A DNA stretch of 8,130 bases from Synergistaceae bacterium (GTDB taxonomy: Bacteria; Synergistota; Synergistia; Synergistales; Synergistaceae): assembly GCA_030539135.1 (NCBI GenBank), contig JAUNSQ010000070.1, forward strand, positions 1-8,130. The letters run 5' to 3'. Each line of letters starts with the position of its first letter. Positions within the stretch are counted from its first letter, which is position 1. This document shows, piece by piece, positions 1-5,697 of this stretch. The notes beneath the pieces were generated by a model that did no database searches, was not told the DNA's origin, and saw only the letters and a list, made by a program, of their open reading frames with translations. Position numbers and translations under genes: made by a program.

Positions 1-1613
1 CCTATTGGGTCTCTGAGCAGAGCTGAGAAGTGCTGCAGACCGTTGCATGAGCCATCCATAGAGATGACTGCATGGGATAGGTAGTTCTCAGGGTCGTTGA
101 GATATCCTACATAGTCTAGCGTCCATGCTAGGAATTGGAATGGTTCGTCTGCTTCTGTCCACTGTATGTTGCTGAGTGGGTCTGCTGCTATAGCTCTGAA
201 CATCTGTTCGTTATCATCTACCCATGCTGTGCGGGCTGCAAAGGCTACCTTGTCAATGCCCCTATGGTTAGCTCCAGCTATTTTGAGCCATTCAAGGGCT
301 TCTGGCGTTGATATTTTCTTTCCCTCTGCAAACTCCAGCAAGCCTTTGGCATAGTCTGATGCCTGTGGATGAAGATGTTCAGGAATGCTATAGATGCGGC
401 CTCTGAAATCGCAGTTGTAAGGAAAGTATAGTGCCGGATAGTCTTTGAATTTCTTAGCGGTGGATATGGTACGAGCTATGAGTTCAGAGATGCTGCGGTT
501 GGCTATGAGTTTCTTGTGCCAATTCATCTTCCTGCGCTTCCATTTCTCTAATGCTTTGGGATTTGTTTCAAAGCAGGGATGAGGTGTTTCAACTGCCATC
601 CCACATATTGGGCAGACTGGAGGTTCTATTGTTTCCTGATAAGGCAGTCCTGCAAGGGTGGAATGGTTGAAGAATAATTCTGTGAGCGTATCAAGAACTG
701 TAGTATTGATGCGCCATGGTGTGTTTTGAACGGTGTTGACTCCTGTGTAAACTGCTTCCATCTGCTTGACTGTTGTATCAAGCCTAAGATGACAGCGATG
801 CTCTATCCAACGGGTCTTGACGAAGGGGAGCTGTGGGATGTGTTCAGAATAGTACCCACCTGATGTGTAGTTAGTCCAAGGCTTTGGAGGATATACCATT
901 GGCATGTGCTGCGGGAAAAATTCACAGAGAATAGTGTTGCGTTCATCTATCCATTTAAGTAGTTCGGGTGAGGGCTTCACTGTTTTGGTGAGGGTCTTTG
1001 CTCCTGACTTGACATTGGCTACAGAGATATAGCCTGTTGCCTCTACAATACAGTCGATGAGGAATGTTCCAACGTGTATCGTGAGCTTCTTGTCTTGGAT
1101 TATCTGCCTTCTCCATTCTGCCCAATTGTCGCTGTAGTCATCATTGGCATAGTGTACTGCTGCTATGTGACGGTGAGTGTAACTGGTCTTGTGCTTGATT
1201 ACAGGCAAAATCCGGTGCATAATCTTCTGTCCCAACGCTGTGAAACGAGCTTCATCTTCGATACGTTCACCTATAGCTGCGGCTAGACGTGTGAAGGGTC
1301 TGTCTCCTGAGATACCATCCATAACGACGCGCAGGGCTATGAGTGCTGCCATTTCAGGATGGATGTTTTTGAGTGCCTTGACTGCGATGCCTGCTTTTTG
1401 AGCTTTTGAGTTGGCACATTTTGTCACAATTGTCTGAGCAACCTTGGAAACGGATTGCTGTAGTATGGTATATACAGGCGTAGTCTCACTTTGTCTTTCT
1501 TTTGCCTTTGCCACATCTACAGTGTGCCAATATTTTGTCATGCCTTGGTCGTGAGCTTCTTCTTCGAGCCTTAACTGTTCCTGATACAGTTCCTCATTTG
1601 TCCACTCTCTCAC
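1..1613 (-). CDS. T7-like single-subunit DNA-directed RNA polymerase, N-terminal ~537 residues (3' end cut by window edge)
   Basis: This frame is open from the GTG at 1613 to the window edge, about 537 codons without a stop; T7 RNA polymerase has 883 residues. Resemblance to T7 polymerase runs along the whole length. Near residues 90-120 lies AAAIGERIEDEARF, followed by IHVG...EATG, PPKPWTNYTSGGYY and QNTPWRIN. FPYNCDFRGRIYSIP (residues 397-411) matches T7 FPYNMDWRGRVY, and GLLEFAEGKKI and ADEPFQFLAW follow. MDGSCNGLQHFSALLRD lies at the very end and includes Asp520, equivalent to the first catalytic Asp (537) of T7. The finger residues, the specificity loop and the second catalytic Asp lie outside the window. 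GTG is the only reasonable start: an in-frame TGA lies about 50 bases upstream with no ATG between, and AGGAGAGG sits 7 bases before it. Such enzymes transcribe the middle and late genes of Autographivirus-type phages from their own promoters. Residues 334-347 contain an unusual Cys/His cluster. Identity is firm; whether it is prophage, satellite or domesticated is open. Confidence 0.96.
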   Translation of the reverse strand, partial: MREWTNEELYQEQLRLEEEAHDQGMTKYWHTVDVAKAKERQSETTPVYTILQQSVSKVAQTIVTKCANSKAQKAGIAVKALKNIHPEMAALIALRVVMDGISGDRPFTRLAAAIGERIEDEARFTALGQKIMHRILPVIKHKTSYTHRHIAAVHYANDDYSDNWAEWRRQIIQDKKLTIHVGTFLIDCIVEATGYISVANVKSGAKTLTKTVKPSPELLKWIDERNTILCEFFPQHMPMVYPPKPWTNYTSGGYYSEHIPQLPFVKTRWIEHRCHLRLDTTVKQMEAVYTGVNTVQNTPWRINTTVLDTLTELFFNHSTLAGLPYQETIEPPVCPICGMAVETPHPCFETNPKALEKWKRRKMNWHKKLIANRSISELIARTISTAKKFKDYPALYFPYNCDFRGRIYSIPEHLHPQASDYAKGLLEFAEGKKISTPEALEWLKIAGANHRGIDKVAFAARTAWVDDNEQMFRAIAADPLSNIQWTEADEPFQFLAWTLDYVGYLNDPENYLSHAVISMDGSCNGLQHFSALLRDPI

Positions 1614-1617
1614 TGTG

Positions 1618-1646
1618 TTTCCTCTCCTTTTTGTTTGGAGAGGAAA
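1618..1646 (-). promoter_or_regulatory. Hairpin that sequesters the ribosome binding site of the phage RNA polymerase gene
   Basis: On the minus strand TTTCCTCTCC (1646-1637) is a perfect 10-base complement of GGAGAGGAAA (1627-1618), with a 9-base loop. The right arm contains the Shine-Dalgarno sequence of the GTG start at 1613, so in mRNA the site would be paired. No T-tract follows on either strand, which argues against a terminator. It may reduce or gate translation of the polymerase, or be an RNase III processing site such as those known upstream of T7 gene 1. The complementarity is seen; the role is inferred. Confidence 0.65.
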
Positions 1647-1670
1647 GTGCGTTTGAGCTTGTCACATTTT

Positions 1671-1688
1671 TGTCGTATTTTTGCGACA
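1671..1688. repeat. 18-bp inverted repeat with an overlapping 11-bp tandem repeat, operator-like
   Basis: TGTCG (1671-1675) and CGACA (1684-1688) form a dyad with 8 bases between. The left part also belongs to a tandem repeat of one helical turn: GTCACATTTTT (1661-1671) is followed directly by GTCGTATTTTT (1672-1682), with 9 of 11 bases equal. It lies just downstream of the candidate -10 box for the RNA polymerase gene, where a repressor would block transcription. Short arms make chance possible. Confidence 0.35.
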
Positions 1689-1689
1689 T

Positions 1690-1717
1690 ACCATATTATG
1701 TTTAATAATATTGTTAA
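1690..1717 (-). promoter_or_regulatory. Candidate host sigma-70 promoter for the phage RNA polymerase gene
   Basis: On the minus strand TTAACA (1717-1712, 5 of 6 to TTGACA), a 16-base spacer and TATGGT (1695-1690, 4 of 6 to TATAAT) would start transcription near 1683. That leaves a leader of about 70 bases that includes the RBS hairpin. A phage polymerase gene has to be read first by the host enzyme, so a sigma-70 promoter is expected here. In such AT-rich DNA other -10-like hexamers (for example CATAAT at 1700-1695) are present, so the exact boxes are uncertain. Confidence 0.35.
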
Positions 1718-1718
1718 A
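1701..1718. repeat. 18-bp near-perfect palindrome overlapping the candidate -35 box
   Basis: TTTAATAATATTGTTAAA is symmetric around AATATT except for one T/G pair. It covers the -35 box and spacer of the candidate promoter for the polymerase gene, a classical operator position. It could also be part of an attachment site, or simply AT-rich DNA with chance symmetry. No regulator gene is visible in the window to match it with. Confidence 0.35.
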
Positions 1719-1796
1719 TTTCTTAAACTATATGGATTAAGTAATAGCCTGATGTTGTGGAGGTGGAACTAAAAATGGTTTAAGATGTGGAAGGAC

Positions 1797-1826
1797 TTGA
1801 TATTCTAACGTAAAGTTGAGTGTTAT
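1797..1826 (+). promoter_or_regulatory. Candidate promoter for the PepSY gene
   Basis: TTGATA (1797-1802, 5 of 6 to consensus), an 18-base spacer and TGTTAT (1821-1826, 4 of 6) would give a leader of about 90 bases before the ATG at 1922. TTGCAG (1861-1866) with TAGGAA (1885-1890) is a weaker alternative. The choice is by eye only. Confidence 0.3.
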
Positions 1827-1921
1827 GCGTCTATTCACGGCTCTAATATTTTTTTAATAATTGCAGATTACACTATGTCCAAGTTAGGAAAAACACAATA
1901 TCAAATCCAGGAGGAGTTAAA

Positions 1922-2434
1922 ATGAAAAAATTTGGGAAAATATTTATCGCGGTGATGTGTCTAGTTGTGGCGGCTTCGGCGGCTTTCGCAGCAGGAAATA
2001 TCGGAGAGGCCCGCGCGAAGGAGATAGCTCTAGCTCACGCGAATGTGAAGGAGAATGAGGTCCGTGTATTCCACATCAAAACAGAGATGGACCACGGGCA
2101 GAGCCTCTACGATATCGAGTTCTACTCTGGGGGCAAAAAGTACGACTACGAGATAGCGACGTCAGACGGCAAAATTTTGAAATACGGAGTCAAAGTAAAG
2201 AGCGCACCGGCCCAGCGGGCTAACGGCCAGCAGAAGATATCTCCCGCCGAAGCGAAGAAGATAGCCCTCGCCAAAGTCCCGGGCGCCACAGAGGCGAACA
2301 TCTACAAGTTCAAGCTCGACTACGACGACGGACGCAGCGAGTATGAGGGAAAGATACGCTACAACAACAATAAATACGAGTTCGAGATAGACGCGCGGAG
2401 CGGCGAGATACTCAAATGGGAGATGGACGACTAG
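1922..2434 (+). CDS. Secreted protein with two PepSY repeats
   Basis: This 170-residue protein starts with a clear signal peptide: MKKFGK, a hydrophobic core to about residue 21, and an Ala-rich site with likely cleavage after AFA (residue 23), so it should lie outside the inner membrane. Two PepSY-like repeats follow. The first spans about residues 27-90 (EARAKEIALAHA... ending YDYEIATSDGKILKY) and the second about 105-170 (SPAEAKKIALAKVPGA... ending YEFEIDARSGEILKWEMDD). Each has the helix plus EI/D-x-x-x-G-x-I/L strand pattern of the family. PepSY domains are linked to restraint of peptidases and to envelope sensing; this protein has no enzyme motif. AGGAGG lies 7 bases before the ATG. A terminator-like hairpin follows, then a response regulator and kinase on the same strand, so it may be a sensor partner or target of that system. 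Family is firm, role inferred. Confidence 0.9.
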   Translation: MKKFGKIFIAVMCLVVAASAAFAAGNIGEARAKEIALAHANVKENEVRVFHIKTEMDHGQSLYDIEFYSGGKKYDYEIATSDGKILKYGVKVKSAPAQRANGQQKISPAEAKKIALAKVPGATEANIYKFKLDYDDGRSEYEGKIRYNNNKYEFEIDARSGEILKWEMDD

Positions 2435-2467
2435 CCGCGCAAGTTTGATATCGAATGATAAAACATT

Positions 2468-2506
2468 GGGCCGTTCATGATATAGTATCCTGAACGGCCC
2501 CTTTTG
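2468..2506 (+). terminator. Rho-independent terminator or attenuator between the PepSY gene and the response regulator gene
   Basis: GGGCCGTTCA (2468-2477) and TGAACGGCCC (2491-2500) form a perfect 10-bp G+C-rich stem with a 13-base loop, followed by CTTTTG. The T-tract is short, so termination may be partial. The regulator's ribosome binding site begins only about 9 bases after it, leaving no room for a normal promoter in between. Read-through, or a start within the hairpin, must supply the downstream genes. Confidence 0.75.
2478..2486 (+). promoter_or_regulatory. Candidate extended -10 promoter inside the terminator loop
   Basis: TGA followed by TATAGT (5 of 6 to TATAAT) makes an extended -10 element TGNTATAGT within the hairpin loop. 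It has no good -35 at the right distance; the bases upstream are AT-rich. Transcription would start near 2493, after the left arm of the stem, so such a transcript could not form the terminator. This would give the regulator and kinase their own promoter. Confidence 0.3.
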
Positions 2507-2514
2507 TACGGCGA

Positions 2515-2530
2515 AGGAGAGATGTCAGTG
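2515..2530 (+). promoter_or_regulatory. Ribosome binding site that decides the response regulator start (GTG at 2528)
   Basis: AGGAG (2515-2519) is only 2 bases from the in-frame ATG at 2522, too close for normal initiation, but 8 bases from the GTG at 2528. The GTG start gives the protein beginning MRILVVEDE, the usual start of OmpR-type regulators. A TTG at 2504 is also in frame but lies in the terminator tail. Confidence 0.6.
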
Positions 2531-3202
2531 AGAATTCTTGTCGTTGAGGATGAGAAAGATTTCAACCGCATCATAACCAACACACTGAAAGGCGAAGGCT
2601 ACAGCGTAGACTCATGCCACGACGGAGCCGAGGCTCTCGACTATATCGACAGCGCGGAGTACGACGCGGTCGTCTTGGATATAATGATGCCGAAAATGAA
2701 CGGGTATGACGTGGTAAGGGCTATGCGCGTGAAGAACGACCCGACGCCCGTCCTCTTCCTCACGGCGAGGGACACCGTCGAGGACCGCGTTGCGGGGCTA
2801 GACATCGGAGCCGACGATTATCTTGTCAAACCTTTCGCGTTCAGCGAACTTCTCGCCCGCATCCGCGCGATCACAAGGAAATATTCGAACAACAAGACTG
2901 TCGCTTACGCGGTGGGCGACCTCTCTGTCGATACGTCGAAGCGCGAGGTCACGAGGGGCGGGCGCGTCATCCTACTGTCGTCAAAAGAATACGCGATACT
3001 CGAATTCATGATAAAGAACAAGGGGATAGTCCTGTCGCGCGAGAGGATAGAGAACAACGTGTGGAACTACGACTACTCGGGAGGCTCCAACGTGGTGGAC
3101 GTCTACATCAGCTATCTGCGAAAGAAGATAGACGACGGTTTCGACGCCAAGCTGATACATACCGTATGGGGCTCCGGCTGGGTATTGAGGGAGCAGGAAT
3201 GA
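2528..3202 (+). CDS. OmpR/PhoB-family response regulator
   Basis: The protein has 224 residues from the GTG start, typical of the family. The receiver domain (about 1-115) has the acidic pair Glu7/Asp8, phosphoacceptor Asp51 in VVLDIMMPKMNG, the switch Thr79 in FLTARD, and Lys101 in DDYLVKPF. The winged-helix DNA-binding domain (about 125-222) has LSSKEYAILEFM, the recognition-helix region NVVDVYISYLRKKI, and the wing IHTVWGSGWVL. It is a cytoplasmic transcription factor activated by phosphorylation from the kinase encoded next, whose ATG overlaps this gene's TGA as ATGA, implying translational coupling. Its targets cannot be read from sequence. The PepSY gene just upstream is the obvious candidate, either as target or as sensing partner. 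Starts at 2522 (ATG) or 2504 (TTG) would add 2 or 8 residues. Specific subfamily (CusR, QseB, PmrA type) is not decided. Confidence 0.96.
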   Translation: MRILVVEDEKDFNRIITNTLKGEGYSVDSCHDGAEALDYIDSAEYDAVVLDIMMPKMNGYDVVRAMRVKNDPTPVLFLTARDTVEDRVAGLDIGADDYLVKPFAFSELLARIRAITRKYSNNKTVAYAVGDLSVDTSKREVTRGGRVILLSSKEYAILEFMIKNKGIVLSRERIENNVWNYDYSGGSNVVDVYISYLRKKIDDGFDAKLIHTVWGSGWVLREQE

Positions 3203-4569
3203 GACATCATATATCAATAAAACTAAAGATCACGCTATGGTTCACCATCCTGATGCTGGCCCTCGCGGGGATATCTCTCGGCTTCGTCGCGATGTCCGGC
3301 GACTATGTGATGGAGGACAACGTAAAGAACACTCTTATGAAGACCGTCGACGGGAATGCCAAGGAGATAGACTACGAGCATGGGCGTGTGGAGATAGACG
3401 ACGACTTCGACTATTATGTGAACGGCGTGATGTGCTCCGTCTACGATTTGAACGAGAGGCTCATATCCGGCCAGATACCGTCGAGTCTGCGTTTCAGCGA
3501 GGTAAAGTTTGAGAACGGGCTTGTAAGGGCTATCAACGCCGTCGGCGACGCATACTTTATTTATGACAGGCGTGTAGACGTCGGCGGCGAGGCCGCCGTA
3601 TGGGTGCGCGGAGTGGCCGCCGCGACGGGCGGCGGAAGTATCGTGGGGATAGTCGGCAGGCTGCTGTTCTTTATCCTTCCGTTCCTTGTACTGATTGCGG
3701 CTGTAGGCGGTTATCTGATCGCGAAGAGGGCCTTTAGCCCAGTGGACAAGATAATAAAATCCGTCAACGCCATAAACGGCGGAAATGACCTGTCGAAGAG
3801 GCTCGGCCTGTCGGACACGGGAGACGAGATACATCATCTTGCCGCGACGTTCGATAAAATGTTCGGGCGTCTCGAAAAATCTTTTAACGCCGAAAAACAA
3901 TTCACGTCGGACGCCTCGCACGAACTTCGCACCCCGGTCGCCGTTATTCTGGGGCAGTGCGAATACCTTGAGAAGAAACCCTGTTCACAGGAGGAATATA
4001 TGGACGGGATAGAAGTTATCAAGCGTCAGGCAGATAAGATGTCATGCCCAATAAGCAGGCTCCTCGGCATCACGCGCATCGAGCAGGGGACCGCGAAGGC
4101 CGTCCTCGAACGGGCGGATGTGAGCGAGCTTGTCGAGGTCGTCTGCCGTGAATACTTCGCGGACAAGGAGCGGATAACGCTTCACACGGACATAACGCCC
4201 GGTATCTTCGCCGACGTCGACATCTCTCTGTTTTCACGGATGCTGGAGAACCTTTTGGAGAACGCGTACAAGTACAGGCGCAAAGACGGCGGCAACGTGT
4301 CCGTGACGCTTAGGAGCCTTGACGGCAGCGCGATTCTCTCAGTAAAGGACGACGGCGTAGGGATATCCGTTGAAGATCATGAAAAAGTATGGAGAAGGTT
4401 CTATCAGGCTGACCAGTCGCGCGGCGCGGACAGCGGGCTTGGGCTCGGTCTGCCGATGGTAAAGCAGATAGCGGAGCTGCACGGCGGGAGCGTATCGCTG
4501 TCCAGCGAGCTTGGCAAAGGCAGCGTCTTCACAATTACATTTCCATCTCAGCTATCGACGACCGTATGA
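3199..4569 (+). CDS. HAMP-domain sensor histidine kinase
   Basis: The protein has 456 residues from the ATG at 3199, which overlaps the regulator's stop; GAGGGAG lies 5 bases upstream. A first membrane segment spans about residues 11-33. An extracytoplasmic sensor region (about 35-147) includes an acidic stretch at 56-73 (EIDYEHGRVEIDDDFDYY). A second membrane segment spans about 148-175, and HAMP about 176-228. The dimerisation/phosphoacceptor domain has His241 in SDASHELRTPVAVI. The ATPase domain shows the N box (LENLLENAYKY, Asn351 and Asn355), G1 (DDGVGI, 384-389), F box (WRRFYQAD) and G2 (GLGLGLPMVK). It should autophosphorylate and pass phosphate to the upstream-encoded regulator. The sensor region has no PAS or Cache pattern I recognise. 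The acidic patch next to the membrane recalls cation sensing as in PhoQ, but the ligand is not known. A terminator follows. Confidence 0.96.
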   Translation: MRHHISIKLKITLWFTILMLALAGISLGFVAMSGDYVMEDNVKNTLMKTVDGNAKEIDYEHGRVEIDDDFDYYVNGVMCSVYDLNERLISGQIPSSLRFSEVKFENGLVRAINAVGDAYFIYDRRVDVGGEAAVWVRGVAAATGGGSIVGIVGRLLFFILPFLVLIAAVGGYLIAKRAFSPVDKIIKSVNAINGGNDLSKRLGLSDTGDEIHHLAATFDKMFGRLEKSFNAEKQFTSDASHELRTPVAVILGQCEYLEKKPCSQEEYMDGIEVIKRQADKMSCPISRLLGITRIEQGTAKAVLERADVSELVEVVCREYFADKERITLHTDITPGIFADVDISLFSRMLENLLENAYKYRRKDGGNVSVTLRSLDGSAILSVKDDGVGISVEDHEKVWRRFYQADQSRGADSGLGLGLPMVKQIAELHGGSVSLSSELGKGSVFTITFPSQLSTTV

Positions 4570-4585
4570 TTTTATAAGCAGAAGT

Positions 4586-4623
4586 AAATAAAAATGCCCG
4601 ACCGTAATTTGGCCGGGCTTTAT
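4586..4623. terminator. Bidirectional terminator between the histidine kinase gene and carbamate kinase gene
   Basis: GCCCGACC (4596-4603) and GGCCGGGC (4611-4618) form an 8-bp stem with one A/C mismatch and a 7-base loop. On the minus strand it is followed by ATTTTTATT, a good T-tract for the carbamate kinase transcript. On the plus strand the tail is TTTAT, weaker but usable for the kinase operon. Its position between two convergent genes supports the call. Confidence 0.8.
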
Positions 4624-4646
4624 GTCATATATCGGACGGCGCGCGT

Positions 4647-5612
4647 CTACGCCATGGTGATTACTGTGCCAGCCGTGCCTTCGAGCGCGTCGACGGCCTT
4701 GTCGAGAGACGTGATGATAGCCTTCTTGCCGGGGAACCTCCGCGCGAATTTTATTGCGGCCATGACTTTTGGAAGCATGCTTCCCGGGGCAAAGTGCCCC
4801 TCTTCCATATATCTTATCGCTTCTGACACTGTGATATGGTCAAGGACTTGCTGGTTCGGCTTGCCAAAGTTCAGGTACACCTTGTCGACCTCTGTGAGTA
4901 TGAGCAGGACGTCGGTCTCCATGTCCTCGGCGAGACGTTCGGCCGCGAGGTCCTTGTCTATGACGGCGGCGACCCCTGTGAGGGAGCCGTCCATGTTTTC
5001 AATGACGGGGATTCCGCCGCCGCCCGCCGTTACGACTATTGTCGTATCCCAGAGGCGTTTCACGGACTCTATCTCGGCTATCCTTCTTGGGCTTGGGGAG
5101 GCGACCACGCGCCGCCAGCCGCGCCCTGCATCTTCTCTCATTACGTAGCCTTTTTCGGCTTCGAGCTTCTTTGCTTCTTCTTCGGTATAGAACGGGCCGA
5201 TTGGCTTCGTTGGGTTTTTAAACGCCTTGTCGTCCTCGTCGACGATGACCTGCGTGACGAGAGCCACAACTGGGATGTTGCGGTTCCGCCTTCTTATCGC
5301 GTCGTGCAGACACTGCTGTATCTGATAGCCGATGTACCCTTGGCTCATCGCGCCGCATACGTCAAAGGGCATCGCTGGGAGGTCTTCGGGGTTTTCCTTA
5401 GCCGCTATCTCTTGGCAGAGGGCGATGCGTCCGACCTGCGGTCCGTTGCCATGTACGATCGCCATCTCGTAGCCTGAGGCGTTGATGTCGGCCAAATGTT
5501 CGCATGTCTTGCGGACGACGGCAAGCTGCGCTTCCGCGGTGACAGGCGTCCCGGCCTCAAGAAGGGCGTTGCCGCCCAGCGCTATGACAACTTTAGTACT
5601 TCTCGTATCCAA
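4647..5612 (-). CDS. arcC: Carbamate kinase
   Basis: This cytoplasmic enzyme of the amino-acid kinase fold transfers phosphate between carbamoyl phosphate and ADP, giving ATP, NH3 and CO2, usually as the last step of arginine/citrulline or allantoin breakdown. The 321 residues match the family size (about 310-320). Visible marks are KVVIALGGNAL (7-17), VHGNGPQVG (53-61), FDVCGAMSQGYIGYQIQQ (83-100), the subdomain signature KNPTKPIGPFY (132-142), the GRGWRRVVASPSP segment, VVTAGGGGIPVI, VIDKDLAAERLA, LLILTEVDKVYLNFG, FAPGSMLPKV and the C-terminal IITSLDKA. The start is TTG: an in-frame TGA touches it directly upstream, so nothing longer is possible, and AGAGGG lies 8 bases before it. No arginine deiminase or ornithine carbamoyltransferase gene is in the window. 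It has its own promoter, so it need not belong to the pepF operon. Confidence 0.95.
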   Translation of the reverse strand: MDTRSTKVVIALGGNALLEAGTPVTAEAQLAVVRKTCEHLADINASGYEMAIVHGNGPQVGRIALCQEIAAKENPEDLPAMPFDVCGAMSQGYIGYQIQQCLHDAIRRRNRNIPVVALVTQVIVDEDDKAFKNPTKPIGPFYTEEEAKKLEAEKGYVMREDAGRGWRRVVASPSPRRIAEIESVKRLWDTTIVVTAGGGGIPVIENMDGSLTGVAAVIDKDLAAERLAEDMETDVLLILTEVDKVYLNFGKPNQQVLDHITVSEAIRYMEEGHFAPGSMLPKVMAAIKFARRFPGKKAIITSLDKAVDALEGTAGTVITMA

Positions 5613-5659
5613 TCAGCACACCCTCTTAGGAAAATATTTTTCACATAGAAACTATTCTA

Positions 5660-5689
5660 ATTATAAACTATCCAGAGCATTTGGTTCAA
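5660..5689 (-). promoter_or_regulatory. arcC: Sigma-70-type promoter for carbamate kinase
   Basis: On the minus strand TTGAAC (5689-5684), an 18-base spacer and a perfect TATAAT (5665-5660) lie between the exporter's stop and the carbamate kinase start. The predicted start near 5653 gives a leader of about 40 bases. No clear terminator of the upstream gene is seen in this 85-base gap, so read-through from pepF-lysE may add to expression. Confidence 0.65.
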
Positions 5690-5697
5690 TTATCAGG

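Larger units (their letters stand above)
1614..1921. other. AT-rich intergenic stretch between the phage-type gene and host-type genes; possible element boundary
   Basis: No credible protein or tRNA gene is seen in these 308 bases. One counted line (1681-1740) has only 12 G or C in 60, far below both flanks. The left third holds the hairpin, dyads and candidate promoter of the polymerase gene. The right third holds the candidate promoter and ribosome binding site (AGGAGG, 1909-1914) of the PepSY gene. Between them, 1759-1783 has a GGAGGTGG followed by ATG GTT TAA, a two-codon reading frame of doubtful meaning. A junction of integrated element and host would most simply lie here, but the matching att copy would be outside the window. 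Confidence 0.5.

Noticed and set aside
1074..1705. Several plus-strand open frames of about 70 codons in the left region
   Set aside because: They lie mostly opposite the T7-like polymerase frame, which is supported by extended family similarity. Their products are low-complexity shadows.
1759..1783. GGAGGTGG followed by ATG GTT TAA, resembling a phage two-codon minigene
   Set aside because: A ribosome-binding-like stretch before a two-codon frame is likely by chance in DNA of this kind, and nothing else supports translation.
1614..1921. Search for a tRNA gene or tRNA 3' end as an integration target
   Set aside because: No cloverleaf, T-arm GGTTCRANYC or CCA-like end is visible in this stretch.
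3235..3921. A 228-codon open frame on the minus strand inside the histidine kinase gene
   Set aside because: It is fully opposite a gene with all kinase motifs. Its product is rich in Arg, His and Tyr without recognisable domains, as expected for an antisense shadow in G+C-rich DNA.
4836..5477. A 213-codon open frame on the plus strand opposite carbamate kinase
   Set aside because: The opposite strand has the complete carbamate kinase signature; this frame has no ribosome binding site or family resemblance.
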